6,539 nt of DNA, taken from Micavibrio sp. UBA1672. Its GTDB lineage: Bacteria; Pseudomonadota; Alphaproteobacteria; Micavibrionales; Micavibrionaceae. Positions 1-6,199 of this stretch are shown here, piece after piece. The notes under the pieces were generated by a model that worked only from the letters and a program-made list of their open reading frames with translations, did no database searches and was not told the origin of the DNA. Position 1 is the stretch's first letter; every line of letters starts with the position of its first letter. The DNA lies in assembly GCA_002320665.1 (NCBI GenBank), contig DCKO01000105.1, forward strand, positions 703-7,241. The letters run 5' to 3'. The position numbers were made by a program, and so were the translations under genes.

Positions 1-438
1 ATCACCATACATCTGGATAAAGCGTCGGTACGAATCCCATGCAAAGCGCTCATCATCAGCTTGCTTGGCCAGACCTTCGACGGTTTCATCATTAAGGCCA
101 AGGTTAAGGACTGTATCCATCATACCCGGCATAGAAACGCGTGCTCCTGAACGTACAGAAACCAAGAGCGGGTTTTCATTAGAACCAAATTCCATACCCA
201 TAGATTTTTCGATTATTTTTAGAGCTTCCTCGACCTGAGATTCGAGTTCGGCAGGATATTGTTTTTCATGATCATAAAAGTACGTGCAGACTTCTGTGTT
301 GATCGTGAAGCCAGGCGGTACAGGTAACCCCAAAGAGGCCATCTCGGCCAGGTTACAGCCTTTACCCCCCAGCAGGTTGCGCATAGTCGCATCCCCGTCG
401 TTTTTATCTTTGCCAAAATTATAAACCCATTTGGTCAT
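1..438 (-). CDS. ppdK: Pyruvate, phosphate dikinase, N-terminal part (partial)
   Basis: Pyruvate phosphate dikinase reversibly converts pyruvate, ATP and Pi to phosphoenolpyruvate, AMP and PPi in the cytoplasm. The window holds the first 146 codons, in frame to the left edge; the rest of this roughly 880-residue enzyme lies outside. The N-terminus MTKWVYNFG, then MRNLLGGKGCNLAEM (19-33) and LLVSVRSGARVSMPGMMDT (91-109), are the start of the ATP-grasp nucleotide-binding domain. K26 and R96 line up with the ATP-binding Lys22 and Arg92 known in the Clostridium symbiosum enzyme, by my memory of that sequence. The GGKGCN and SMPGMMDT blocks argue for PPDK over the related PEP synthase. The ATG at 436-438 has a GGAGAG ribosome site upstream. 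The GNAT gene lies 127 bases upstream on the same strand. Confidence 0.95.
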   Translation of the reverse strand, partial: MTKWVYNFGKDKNDGDATMRNLLGGKGCNLAEMASLGLPVPPGFTINTEVCTYFYDHEKQYPAELESQVEEALKIIEKSMGMEFGSNENPLLVSVRSGARVSMPGMMDTVLNLGLNDETVEGLAKQADDERFAWDSYRRFIQMYGD

Positions 439-565
439 TTTTTATGCTCTCCAAAAATCTAAAAATAGAATACTAAACCGTTATAGCCTTAACACAAAAC
501 GATATTTCGGGAAGGGTTTAGCACATTTTCATTCAAAAATGGAAGGATTTAATGACATAAAAGCA
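439..565. other. Intergenic region between GNAT gene and ppdK
   Basis: This AT-rich 127-base gap probably holds the ppdK promoter. Read on the minus strand there is a TTGTGT/TAGTAT pair with 16-base spacing (about 474-501), a poor sigma-70 match. A weak AT-only inverted repeat, CATTTT (524-529) with AAAATG (536-541), lies just after the GNAT gene. Its stem is too weak to call as a terminator. I see no small ORF or RNA gene. Confidence 0.3.
447..452 (-). promoter_or_regulatory. Ribosome binding site of ppdK
   Basis: Read on the minus strand this is GGAGAG, eight bases before the ppdK ATG. It is the clearest Shine-Dalgarno sequence before an ATG in the window and supports the chosen start. Confidence 0.75.
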
Positions 566-1096
566 TCATTCTTTCAGTGTTTTTGTCATCATAAGGCATA
601 ATAAGTCATCTATGGGGCGGAATTCTCCGGCGGCAATTTGCTTGCGGTCATAGCTTATTCCATATCCATCTGGCACATACCCCATCTTCACATAAAGGCG
701 CTGCGCTGCGCCGAAAGATTGATCTAGCCCGACACCAATTCCGATTTCCTTGTGATTTTCCAGCTGCCCTAGCTCTTCACAAAACCTGATAACAGCAGCC
801 CCTATGCCTTGTTTTCTATATTGAGGCAGCACATTTAAATCCTGAATTTCGGGGATTTCCAAAGATTTGAAATAGCCGTATTTAGGCTGACGGTTGTAAA
901 TGCAGTAGCCTAAAAGATTATCGTCGCTCATGGCTGTTATGATTTCGAGTTCGCCTTTATTCTGCCGCTCAAGACTGCGCTCGTAATAGCCTAAATCTTT
1001 ATATGCTCCAATCCGGCTAATAATTCCCTTTATGGTTTCCGGTTTTTCATCCGATAATTTCATGATTTTCAGTGATAAACCTTGCATTTTACTCAT
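566..1096 (-). CDS. GNAT-family N-acetyltransferase
   Basis: This 176-residue cytoplasmic protein is a single-domain GNAT acetyltransferase, predicted to move an acetyl group from acetyl-CoA to an amine; the substrate cannot be read from the sequence. The central strand IQDLNVLPQYRKQGIGAAVI (84-103) contains motif A, with R94-K95-Q96-G97-I98-G99-A100 as the acetyl-CoA pyrophosphate loop. It is followed by the expected helix and then AQRLYVKMGY (131-140), the usual motif B ending in a Gly-Tyr pair. Length is normal for one GNAT domain. The chosen ATG gives MSKMQ and has a weak AGGG about seven bases upstream; the ATG three codons later is an alternative. It lies divergent to the secreted-protein gene and upstream of ppdK. 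A role in stress or antibiotic modification would be guesswork. Confidence 0.88.
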   Translation of the reverse strand: MSKMQGLSLKIMKLSDEKPETIKGIISRIGAYKDLGYYERSLERQNKGELEIITAMSDDNLLGYCIYNRQPKYGYFKSLEIPEIQDLNVLPQYRKQGIGAAVIRFCEELGQLENHKEIGIGVGLDQSFGAAQRLYVKMGYVPDGYGISYDRKQIAAGEFRPIDDLLCLMMTKTLKE

Positions 1097-1108
1097 ATAT
1101 ATCCCTAG

Positions 1109-1131
1109 TATGGCGTAGCTTTATCGCCATA
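1109..1131. promoter_or_regulatory. Inverted repeat in the divergent promoter region
   Basis: TATGGCG (1109-1115) and CGCCATA (1125-1131) form a perfect 7-bp inverted repeat with a nine-base spacer, in the 61-base gap between the divergent GNAT and secreted-protein genes. On the minus strand it overlaps a candidate -10 TATTAT (1129-1134), paired at 16 bases with a weak -35 TTTTTA (1151-1156). It could be an operator or a 5' UTR hairpin of the GNAT transcript. Position and symmetry are seen; function is inferred. Confidence 0.35.
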
Positions 1132-1157
1132 ATAGCACGAGATAGTCGGGTAAAAAT

Positions 1158-1808
1158 ATGCTTATTAGAATTTTTGTTTTATGTTCATTTCTTTTTGTCA
1201 TCGGAGCCAATATTCAGGCCCATGCCGATGGACGAAAATCTTTTGATACCAGCCAAGTTCCAGGACAGGAAAACAAAGCCAGAAACCGAGTTCCGGTGCA
1301 AGAACAAAGACCTGTTCACAACAGTTCGCAAAATAATAGCGCCGAGCAAGAAGAACAAAGCTCGAATGAGCCTGCGATTAACATTCCAGCGGAAATCCTG
1401 AAAAGACACAATAGAGGTTCGGGCATGAAGTCCCGTATTATTCCCACGCCTGATAATGTTAGAAAAGAAAGGGAAGTCACCAATGTGCCTTCCCGTACAG
1501 GTGATCGTCATAAAGATACGGGCGAGTATGTTGATGAGGAAGAGATCGCCAGTGAGGATGACAAAGAAACTGGTGAAATATGGGATAATTATGAGAAAAT
1601 CTCGAATTCATCCAAACAGGATTCAAGCATGAAAAGCCGCGTTGACATGTCAGAAGATGAAAAAAGCGAGGCCGAAAAAGAAGCAGAAGAAAAAGAGGCC
1701 AGAAAAGCAGAACAAAACAATGCCCTCAGACGCGCCTTGAGTGATTACCGCGACGATAAAGATGCCAAAAACATCAGCCGCCGCTCTTACGGTAAATTGA
1801 ACAATTAA
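1158..1808 (+). CDS. Secreted highly charged protein of unknown function
   Basis: I do not recognise this 216-residue protein. It starts with a classic Sec signal peptide: Arg at position 4, a hydrophobic stretch (5-19), and a cleavage site after AHA (21-23), leaving a mature protein from D24. There is no lipobox. The mature part is hydrophilic and low in complexity: Gln/Asn-rich at 34-72, acidic at 124-143 and a Glu/Lys/Ala-rich segment at 165-189 likely to form a single helix or coiled coil. It has no cysteine after the signal peptide. The short motif MKSR occurs twice (90-93 and 158-161). Such composition suggests a largely disordered periplasmic or cell-surface protein. The start is fixed by the signal peptide; the ribosome site (GTCGGG region) is weak. 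ispB follows 89 bases downstream on the same strand. Confidence 0.75.
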   Translation: MLIRIFVLCSFLFVIGANIQAHADGRKSFDTSQVPGQENKARNRVPVQEQRPVHNSSQNNSAEQEEQSSNEPAINIPAEILKRHNRGSGMKSRIIPTPDNVRKEREVTNVPSRTGDRHKDTGEYVDEEEIASEDDKETGEIWDNYEKISNSSKQDSSMKSRVDMSEDEKSEAEKEAEEKEARKAEQNNALRRALSDYRDDKDAKNISRRSYGKLNN

Positions 1809-1832
1809 ACGTCTCTTTCGTTATCTTGTCAG

Positions 1833-1849
1833 GAAAAGGCTTCCTTTTC
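1833..1849 (+). terminator. Possible terminator or leader hairpin after the secreted-protein gene
   Basis: GAAAAGG (1833-1839) and CCTTTTC (1843-1849) form a perfect 7-bp stem with a CTT loop, followed by TTCATTTT. The T-tract is broken and the stem is only partly GC, so termination may be weak. A second hairpin, TTTTGG (1854-1859) with CCAAAA (1865-1870), follows at once, before ispB. The pair could end the upstream transcript or act as an ispB leader structure. Confidence 0.35.
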
Positions 1850-1897
1850 TTCATTTTGGCTTGCCCAAAAGGGGAAAAGCTGTTTTAAGTCAATCCT

Positions 1898-2917
1898 ATG
1901 CAAAGTTTGAGACAAGACCAGACCGATAAAGTGCCCGACGCTTCTCCTTTGGAGCGTCTATCTGTTCTTGCCGATGCGGATATGCGCGCAGTTAATGCTC
2001 TGATCCTTGAATATATGCAATCCGATGTCGCTTTAATCCCACAGCTTGCACAATATTTGATAGCAGCTGGAGGAAAACGTATCCGCCCATTAATGACTCT
2101 TGCTTCGGGGCAGTTATTCGGCGCCGATATGGATAAGGTTTATTATTTGGCCGCCGCGGTCGAGTTTATTCATACGGCAACCCTTTTGCATGATGATGTC
2201 GTGGATGAGAGCGAAGAGCGCCGCGGGCAAAAAGCAGCTAATCTGGTTTTTGGTAATCAAGCCAGTGTATTGGTCGGGGATTTTCTTTTCTCCAAATCTT
2301 TCCAGATGATGGTGGAAGGTGGCTCGCTAGAGGTCTTACGTATTCTTTCCGAGGCTTCGGCGATTATTGCACAAGGTGAAGTATTACAGCTTGCAACAAC
2401 GAACGATTTGGAAACCGGATTTAATGACTATTTAAAAGTTATTGAATCCAAGACGGCTGCCCTCTTCTCTGCGGCCTGTGAAGTTGCACCTGTTCTGGCT
2501 GGTGCACAGGATGAGCAGATTAAGGCGATGTATGATTACGGCAAAAACCTTGGTATAGCCTTCCAGATCATAGATGACGCGCTGGATTATAGTGCCAATC
2601 AGGAAAAGCTCGGCAAGGCTATCGGCGATGATTTTAAAGAAGGTAAAATGACCGCGCCTGTAATCTTTGCGCTACAAGATGCGAATGCAGAAGAAATGGC
2701 TTTTTGGAAACGCACTTTGGAAGAAAAAGATCAAAATGACGACGACTTTACGGCAGCTATGGATTTGATCACCAAACATAAAGCTCTTGAAAAGACTATG
2801 GATTATGCACGGGATTACGCGGCCAAAGCCAAGAGTTCTCTGGCGGCTGTTCAACCTTGCGAGATTAAAGATATACTGAGTGACCTTGCCGATTTCACAG
2901 TGTCGCGCGAAACTTAA
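1898..2917 (+). CDS. ispB: Polyprenyl (octa/decaprenyl) diphosphate synthase
   Basis: This 339-residue trans-prenyltransferase extends farnesyl diphosphate with isopentenyl diphosphate units to make the long all-trans side chain of ubiquinone. GGKRIRP (58-64) binds substrate. The first Asp-rich motif is DDVVD (99-103) within LLHDDVVDESEERRG, and the second is DDALD (226-230); both chelate Mg and diphosphate. GDDFKEGKMTAP (243-254) is the conserved block after the second motif. The residue five before the first motif is Ala94, small as in long-chain enzymes such as E. coli IspB, whereas short-chain synthases often have an aromatic there. The chain length (C40 or C50) is not decidable here. Family length and all motifs are intact. 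No good ribosome site precedes the ATG; the hairpins upstream may matter. The permease starts 22 bases after the stop. Confidence 0.95.
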   Translation: MQSLRQDQTDKVPDASPLERLSVLADADMRAVNALILEYMQSDVALIPQLAQYLIAAGGKRIRPLMTLASGQLFGADMDKVYYLAAAVEFIHTATLLHDDVVDESEERRGQKAANLVFGNQASVLVGDFLFSKSFQMMVEGGSLEVLRILSEASAIIAQGEVLQLATTNDLETGFNDYLKVIESKTAALFSAACEVAPVLAGAQDEQIKAMYDYGKNLGIAFQIIDDALDYSANQEKLGKAIGDDFKEGKMTAPVIFALQDANAEEMAFWKRTLEEKDQNDDDFTAAMDLITKHKALEKTMDYARDYAAKAKSSLAAVQPCEIKDILSDLADFTVSRET

Positions 2918-2939
2918 TTCTGTTATAGATTCTAACATT

Positions 2940-4028
2940 ATGACCAACAAAAAAAGCGGCAGTTCCTGCTGTCCTCCGAAGAAAGAAACATCCTGCCACG
3001 ATGATAACGCCAAGCGTTTTGATCTGATTTATCATGGCTCGGCTATCTTTATTGTCGGGACGATTGCACTGCATTATGTGCTGTCGCTCCTCACAGCGTC
3101 TCCAGAAATGCTGCATCATTTTGCGATGACAGAATTAGAGCTTTTAGGCTCTATGTGGTGGGGGATCGCGCTGGGGATTGTTGCGGTCGGGGTTATTGGA
3201 AAAATCCCGCGTGAATTTTTTACAGGGCTTATGGGACGGGATGACAGTTTTGGCGGATTATTGCGCGCCGTGGGTGGCGGCGTTGTGCTTGACCTATGCA
3301 ATCATGGTATTTTGATTATTGCCGGTAAGCTCTATGAGCGCGGGGTATCACTCGCGCAAGTTGTGGCTTTTCTGGTGGCAAGCCCGTGGAATTCATTTTC
3401 CCTGACCCTTATTCTGATTGGCTTGATCGGGCTGAAATGGACATTTCTTTATATAATTGGTTCAATGGTTATTGCCCTGATTACGGGGTATATATTGCAG
3501 CAAATGACCTTATCGGGTGCATTGCCGACAAATCCTAATAAGACAGAGCATGACGAGAATTTCAAAATCATAGATGAAACCAAAAAACTATGGTCGAAGG
3601 TTTCCTTTACCAAAGCTAATATGATTGATGTTCTGGCCACGGGCTGGAAAGAAGGTCAGATGATTATCAAATGGCTGCTTTTCGGAACAATTCTCGCTGC
3701 GGCTATTCGTGTTTTTATTCCGACGGAATTCTTCCAAGACTGGTTCGGGCCAACAATGGTCGGGCTGATCCTGACGGTTGTAGCCGCAACCTTCATAGAG
3801 ATTTGCTCCGAAGGCTCGGCGCCAATTGCCGGAGAGCTGACTAAAATTGCGGCAGCGCCCGGTAATGGTTTTGCCTTTCTGATGTCTGGTGTGGCGACTG
3901 ATTACACGGAAATTCTTGTTGTGCGTGAATTTACCAGATCATGGAAAGTGGCACTGTGTATTCCGCTCATCACTGTACCGCAAATCATATTTCTGGGCTG
4001 GCTGATGAATATGGCGGCAAGCAGCTAG
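2940..4028 (+). CDS. ArsP/YraQ-type permease (DUF318 family) with Cys-rich N-terminus
   Basis: This 362-residue inner-membrane protein resembles the two-repeat permease family containing ArsP, YraQ and SO_0444-type efflux proteins, which export organoarsenicals or metals. The N-terminal tail carries C10-C11 and C19-H20, a likely soft-metal site before the first helix (about 31-52). The two inverted-repeat signature blocks are visible: DLCNHGILIIAGKL (118-131) followed by VAFLVASPWNS (142-152), and EICSEGSAPIAGEL (287-300) followed by FAFLMSGVATDYTE (311-324). Each puts Cys-x-x-Gly (120-123 and 289-292) at a helix break. A charged cytoplasmic linker (about 198-236) joins the halves. The reading frame runs back to an ATG at 2880 inside ispB, but 2940 is preferred because the extra 20 residues overlap ispB and look non-native. 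Neither start has a strong ribosome site. The substrate is unknown; arsenic, copper or zinc are possibilities. Confidence 0.85.
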   Translation: MTNKKSGSSCCPPKKETSCHDDNAKRFDLIYHGSAIFIVGTIALHYVLSLLTASPEMLHHFAMTELELLGSMWWGIALGIVAVGVIGKIPREFFTGLMGRDDSFGGLLRAVGGGVVLDLCNHGILIIAGKLYERGVSLAQVVAFLVASPWNSFSLTLILIGLIGLKWTFLYIIGSMVIALITGYILQQMTLSGALPTNPNKTEHDENFKIIDETKKLWSKVSFTKANMIDVLATGWKEGQMIIKWLLFGTILAAAIRVFIPTEFFQDWFGPTMVGLILTVVAATFIEICSEGSAPIAGELTKIAAAPGNGFAFLMSGVATDYTEILVVREFTRSWKVALCIPLITVPQIIFLGWLMNMAASS

Positions 4029-4543
4029 GATGCCAGATATGCCCCGAATAAAAGGGCCGCAACGCCCAGAGTATTCAGCGGATAAGAAACCATCGCCGGC
4101 AGGCCGCCTTTGACAAAAAAGTAATACATAATGATAAAAACCGGCACGGAGATCGCGAAATAAATCCTCAGGCCGTAAATCTGCATCTCGGGAAAGAGCA
4201 TAAAGCTCAGCATAATCGTCAGGGTCATAATACCTGCCAGAATTTTATACCAGAGATCTGCCGTATGACGGAACATGGGGCTGCCGTGGATAAAAATCCA
4301 CATAATGCCTGGCCCTGACACCCAAAGCACAATGAACATACTCATGACATAGGCGGTTTTAACCTCGAAAAGATAATGGATCAAATTCCCTTTATTTGCC
4401 GCAATTCCAAGAATTGCCGCAATATAGGTCATGCTGATGACAGGCAAAAAACGATGCACCAGAATATCGGAAAAGTCCTTGGGGATAATCCTGTCGACCC
4501 CGTCACGCTCTAATCTGATTACCTGTTTTTTCTTTGTTGTCAT
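4025..4543 (-). CDS. Five-helix inner-membrane protein of unknown function
   Basis: I do not recognise this 172-residue protein. After a basic, hydrophilic N-terminus (1-29) it has five likely membrane helices at about 30-49, 66-87, 99-117, 123-143 and 150-170. It has no soluble domain, no metal-binding cluster and no transporter motif that I can name. G77-P78 and the HGSPMFRHT stretch (86-94) are the most distinctive residues. The ATG at 4541-4543 is preferred. A TTG at 4588 would add 15 residues and overlap the upstream Rap1a/Tai-like gene. From the ATG the two genes are 29 bases apart and probably co-transcribed. Its stop codon overlaps the stop of the convergent permease gene through the shared CTAG, so neither gene has room for its own terminator between them. 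Confidence 0.8.
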   Translation of the reverse strand: MTTKKKQVIRLERDGVDRIIPKDFSDILVHRFLPVISMTYIAAILGIAANKGNLIHYLFEVKTAYVMSMFIVLWVSGPGIMWIFIHGSPMFRHTADLWYKILAGIMTLTIMLSFMLFPEMQIYGLRIYFAISVPVFIIMYYFFVKGGLPAMVSYPLNTLGVAALLFGAYLAS

Positions 4544-4572
4544 TGGCCCACATAAAAAATGAAATTTTGTAC

Positions 4573-4998
4573 TTATTTTGTAGCACAAGGATAGGCTGCA
4601 GATAAAGCCATAAGAACAGCAGGCGCGGCAACAAATTTACGGTGCAACTTATTATACTTTTTCATAAAGGCTAAAACTTGCTTGTGAATTTCGTTCAAGC
4701 TAACCTCTTCGGACAGGCAGAACTTCATATTATCGGGCATGTCTGCATTGAGCTTCATGGCATCAAGGAATTTATAATAATCGATAATACCGGAGATATA
4801 AGACTGGCATACAATTGTGCCGCCCTTTATTTTTTCTTTTCCATACATATCCACCGAGCAAACTTCGTATAAATACTCACCGGATATTTTGGCGGCCTTG
4901 GCATTCGGCGCAGAAAAGCACAACACCAGAAAAAGAAGAGCAAATATTGCAATCCCTTTATTTTTTATTCTTGATCTCCAGATTTTGTAGAATTGCAA
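4573..4998 (-). CDS. Rap1a/Tai-family-like secreted four-cysteine protein
   Basis: With a TTG start this is a 141-residue exported protein. Residues 1-36 form a signal peptide: basic start, hydrophobic core IAIFALLFLVLCF (16-28), and a cleavage site near NAKA-A (32-36). The mature part fits the Rap1a/Tai pattern as I remember it: GEYLYEVC (40-47), CQSYISGIIDYY (64-75), MKFCLSEEVS (91-100), a helix, then a terminal LSAAYPC (132-138). Cysteines 47, 64, 94 and 138 probably form two disulfides in the periplasm. Founding members are immunity proteins against type VI secretion amidase effectors, but many homologues lie far from such systems, and no effector is visible here. No ATG precedes the signal peptide in a sensible place. 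TTG at 4996-4998 has a strong GGAAGAGG ribosome site; an ATA at 4966-4968 with GGAG seven bases upstream is the alternative. It overlaps the upstream gene by 41 bases. Confidence 0.75.
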   Translation of the reverse strand: MQFYKIWRSRIKNKGIAIFALLFLVLCFSAPNAKAAKISGEYLYEVCSVDMYGKEKIKGGTIVCQSYISGIIDYYKFLDAMKLNADMPDNMKFCLSEEVSLNEIHKQVLAFMKKYNKLHRKFVAAPAVLMALSAAYPCATK

Positions 4999-6199
4999 AT
5001 GGGGAATCCTCTTCCTTGCGCTCTGCTTCGAACGAGATAACTCTTGGGCCTCTATCCTGTTGTTTTTTCTTATCCTTGTTATGTTTTGTACCTTTCTTAC
5101 CCTTATTCGCATGATTTTGCTGATCGGGTTTCTTTTTATGTTTGAAGCCGCCCTTCCCTTGCGAAGATTTTTTATAGGCCTTGCCACGTTTTAGTGCAAA
5201 TTCTGCCAGTTCAGGTTTGATTTGCGGCTTATCTTTTGCTTCAACTTCATCCGCTTCGGCTGGCTTTTCTTTCTCAGTAGCATCCGCAGCAGAAGGCTCG
5301 GTTTGCCCGATTTTCTCTTCGGACTTATCTTCCTTTGCTTCCTCTTTAGTCTCAGCCGGATCGGAGATTTTCTTATGCCCAAGATCTTCTAGCACTTTAT
5401 ACAAGTCTTCAATCGTCGAGCCTAACCACTCTGCCATTTCGTGACGCGCCCTAAAGCGTCCTTTTTCTGCATTATCGTAAATACTGCTAACTACGCGATC
5501 CAGCATATCAATACGTACTGCGCGCCCGCCATAGACCGGATATCCGATCACCTGATAATAAGCACGGTCAGGGTTTTCCTGCTCCAGCCTGACAGACACA
5601 ATCCCATCGGCAGGAACATCCGCAGGCAGGGCCTTATCGTGATCAATCGACCACAGCATGGCTTTTAGCTTTACTGCGGCGGGCTTATTCAGGTCAGGCA
5701 TAAAAGCCAGAAGCGGCCCAAGGCGGATTTTCTTCGCGCGTAAAGCCACACGCATATCATTGTCCAGCTTGGCAATTTCATCTTCCAGATCAGCGCGCGG
5801 TAATATGCCGCAATGATCGTAAACTTTTTTGACAATCAGAGATACCGGATCATCTTTGCCTTGTCCTGCTTCGATGCCGAGCAAAACCAGAGGCTCCAGA
5901 ATAGATTTTATATGATCATTCAGCCAGTGCTTAAGGCGGTTTGCCAGTTTCTGACTATCGGCGTCCTTTGTTAAATCATTTTCAATGATTTCCAATTCGG
6001 GCTGTAAAACGTGCGCTCCTTTTTTCAAAGATGCGACGGCCTCACCAGGAAGGGGGCTGCCTATTTTTTGCTGCCATAGAATTTTGCCCTCGGGCGATAA
6101 TGAAAATTGTGTATCTTTTGACTCCAGCATAAACCTGATCACTTTGTGGTTAAAATTTAATTCAGACACATTAATGCCGTTTATCCTTAGACTCAGCAA
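4958..6199 (-). CDS. Helicase-related C-terminal region protein lacking the helicase motor
   Basis: Up to 413 residues. Residues 31-275 resemble, from memory, the region following the motor in the alphaproteobacterial Suv3/DEAD-like 'helicase-related protein': FSLSPEGKILWQ (32-43), HWLNDHI (91-97), GILPRADLEDEIAKLD (131-146), MRVALRAKKIRLGPLLAFMP (149-168), KPAAVKLKAMLW (172-183), YYQVIGYPVYGGRAVRIDML (214-233) and a terminal EDLYKVLEDLGH (264-275). A charged linker (280-328) and a Lys/Gly/His/Gln-rich basic tail (338-385), suited to RNA binding, lead to the family-like end DSPFAILQNL (398-407). Walker A, DEAD/DEAH and helicase motif VI are all absent, and no coding room remains upstream. The first start is TTG (6199); ATG at 6128-6130, just before the conserved part, is equally plausible with a weak AGG. 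It may be a stand-alone RNA-binding protein or the relic of a truncated helicase. The long open frame favours function. Confidence 0.75.
   Translation of the reverse strand: MLSLRINGINVSELNFNHKVIRFMLESKDTQFSLSPEGKILWQQKIGSPLPGEAVASLKKGAHVLQPELEIIENDLTKDADSQKLANRLKHWLNDHIKSILEPLVLLGIEAGQGKDDPVSLIVKKVYDHCGILPRADLEDEIAKLDNDMRVALRAKKIRLGPLLAFMPDLNKPAAVKLKAMLWSIDHDKALPADVPADGIVSVRLEQENPDRAYYQVIGYPVYGGRAVRIDMLDRVVSSIYDNAEKGRFRARHEMAEWLGSTIEDLYKVLEDLGHKKISDPAETKEEAKEDKSEEKIGQTEPSAADATEKEKPAEADEVEAKDKPQIKPELAEFALKRGKAYKKSSQGKGGFKHKKKPDQQNHANKGKKGTKHNKDKKKQQDRGPRVISFEAERKEEDSPFAILQNLEIKNKK
5008..5015 (-). promoter_or_regulatory. Ribosome binding site deciding the TTG start of the Rap1a/Tai-like gene
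   Basis: Read on the minus strand this is GGAAGAGG, nine bases before TTG (4996-4998). It lies inside the 3' end of the helicase-tail gene, so the two genes are probably translationally coupled. It is the main reason for choosing TTG over the downstream ATA. Confidence 0.5.

Noticed and set aside
524..541. CATTTT/AAAATG hairpin downstream of the GNAT gene as a terminator
   Set aside because: The stem is AT-rich with only one GC pair and lacks a following T-tract on the minus strand.
1072..1401. Plus-strand open frame of about 109 codons overlapping the GNAT start and the secreted-protein gene
   Set aside because: It is out of frame with the signal-peptide protein, crosses the divergent promoter gap and has no family features.
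2880..2939. Upstream ATG extending the permease by 20 residues
   Set aside because: It lies inside ispB, adds a non-native-looking segment and moves the Cys-rich tail away from the N-terminus; the ATG at 2940 fits better.
4999..5187. A 63-residue Arg/Lys-rich N-terminal extension of the Rap1a/Tai-like frame, starting at an ATG at 5187
   Set aside because: It is an alternate-frame reading of the Lys-rich tail of the helicase-related gene, and it would bury the signal peptide behind a long basic segment.
5181..5444. Plus-strand Ser/Ala-rich frame of 87 codons
   Set aside because: It is the antisense shadow of the Glu/Lys/Ala-rich linker of the helicase-related gene; its Ser bias follows from that composition.
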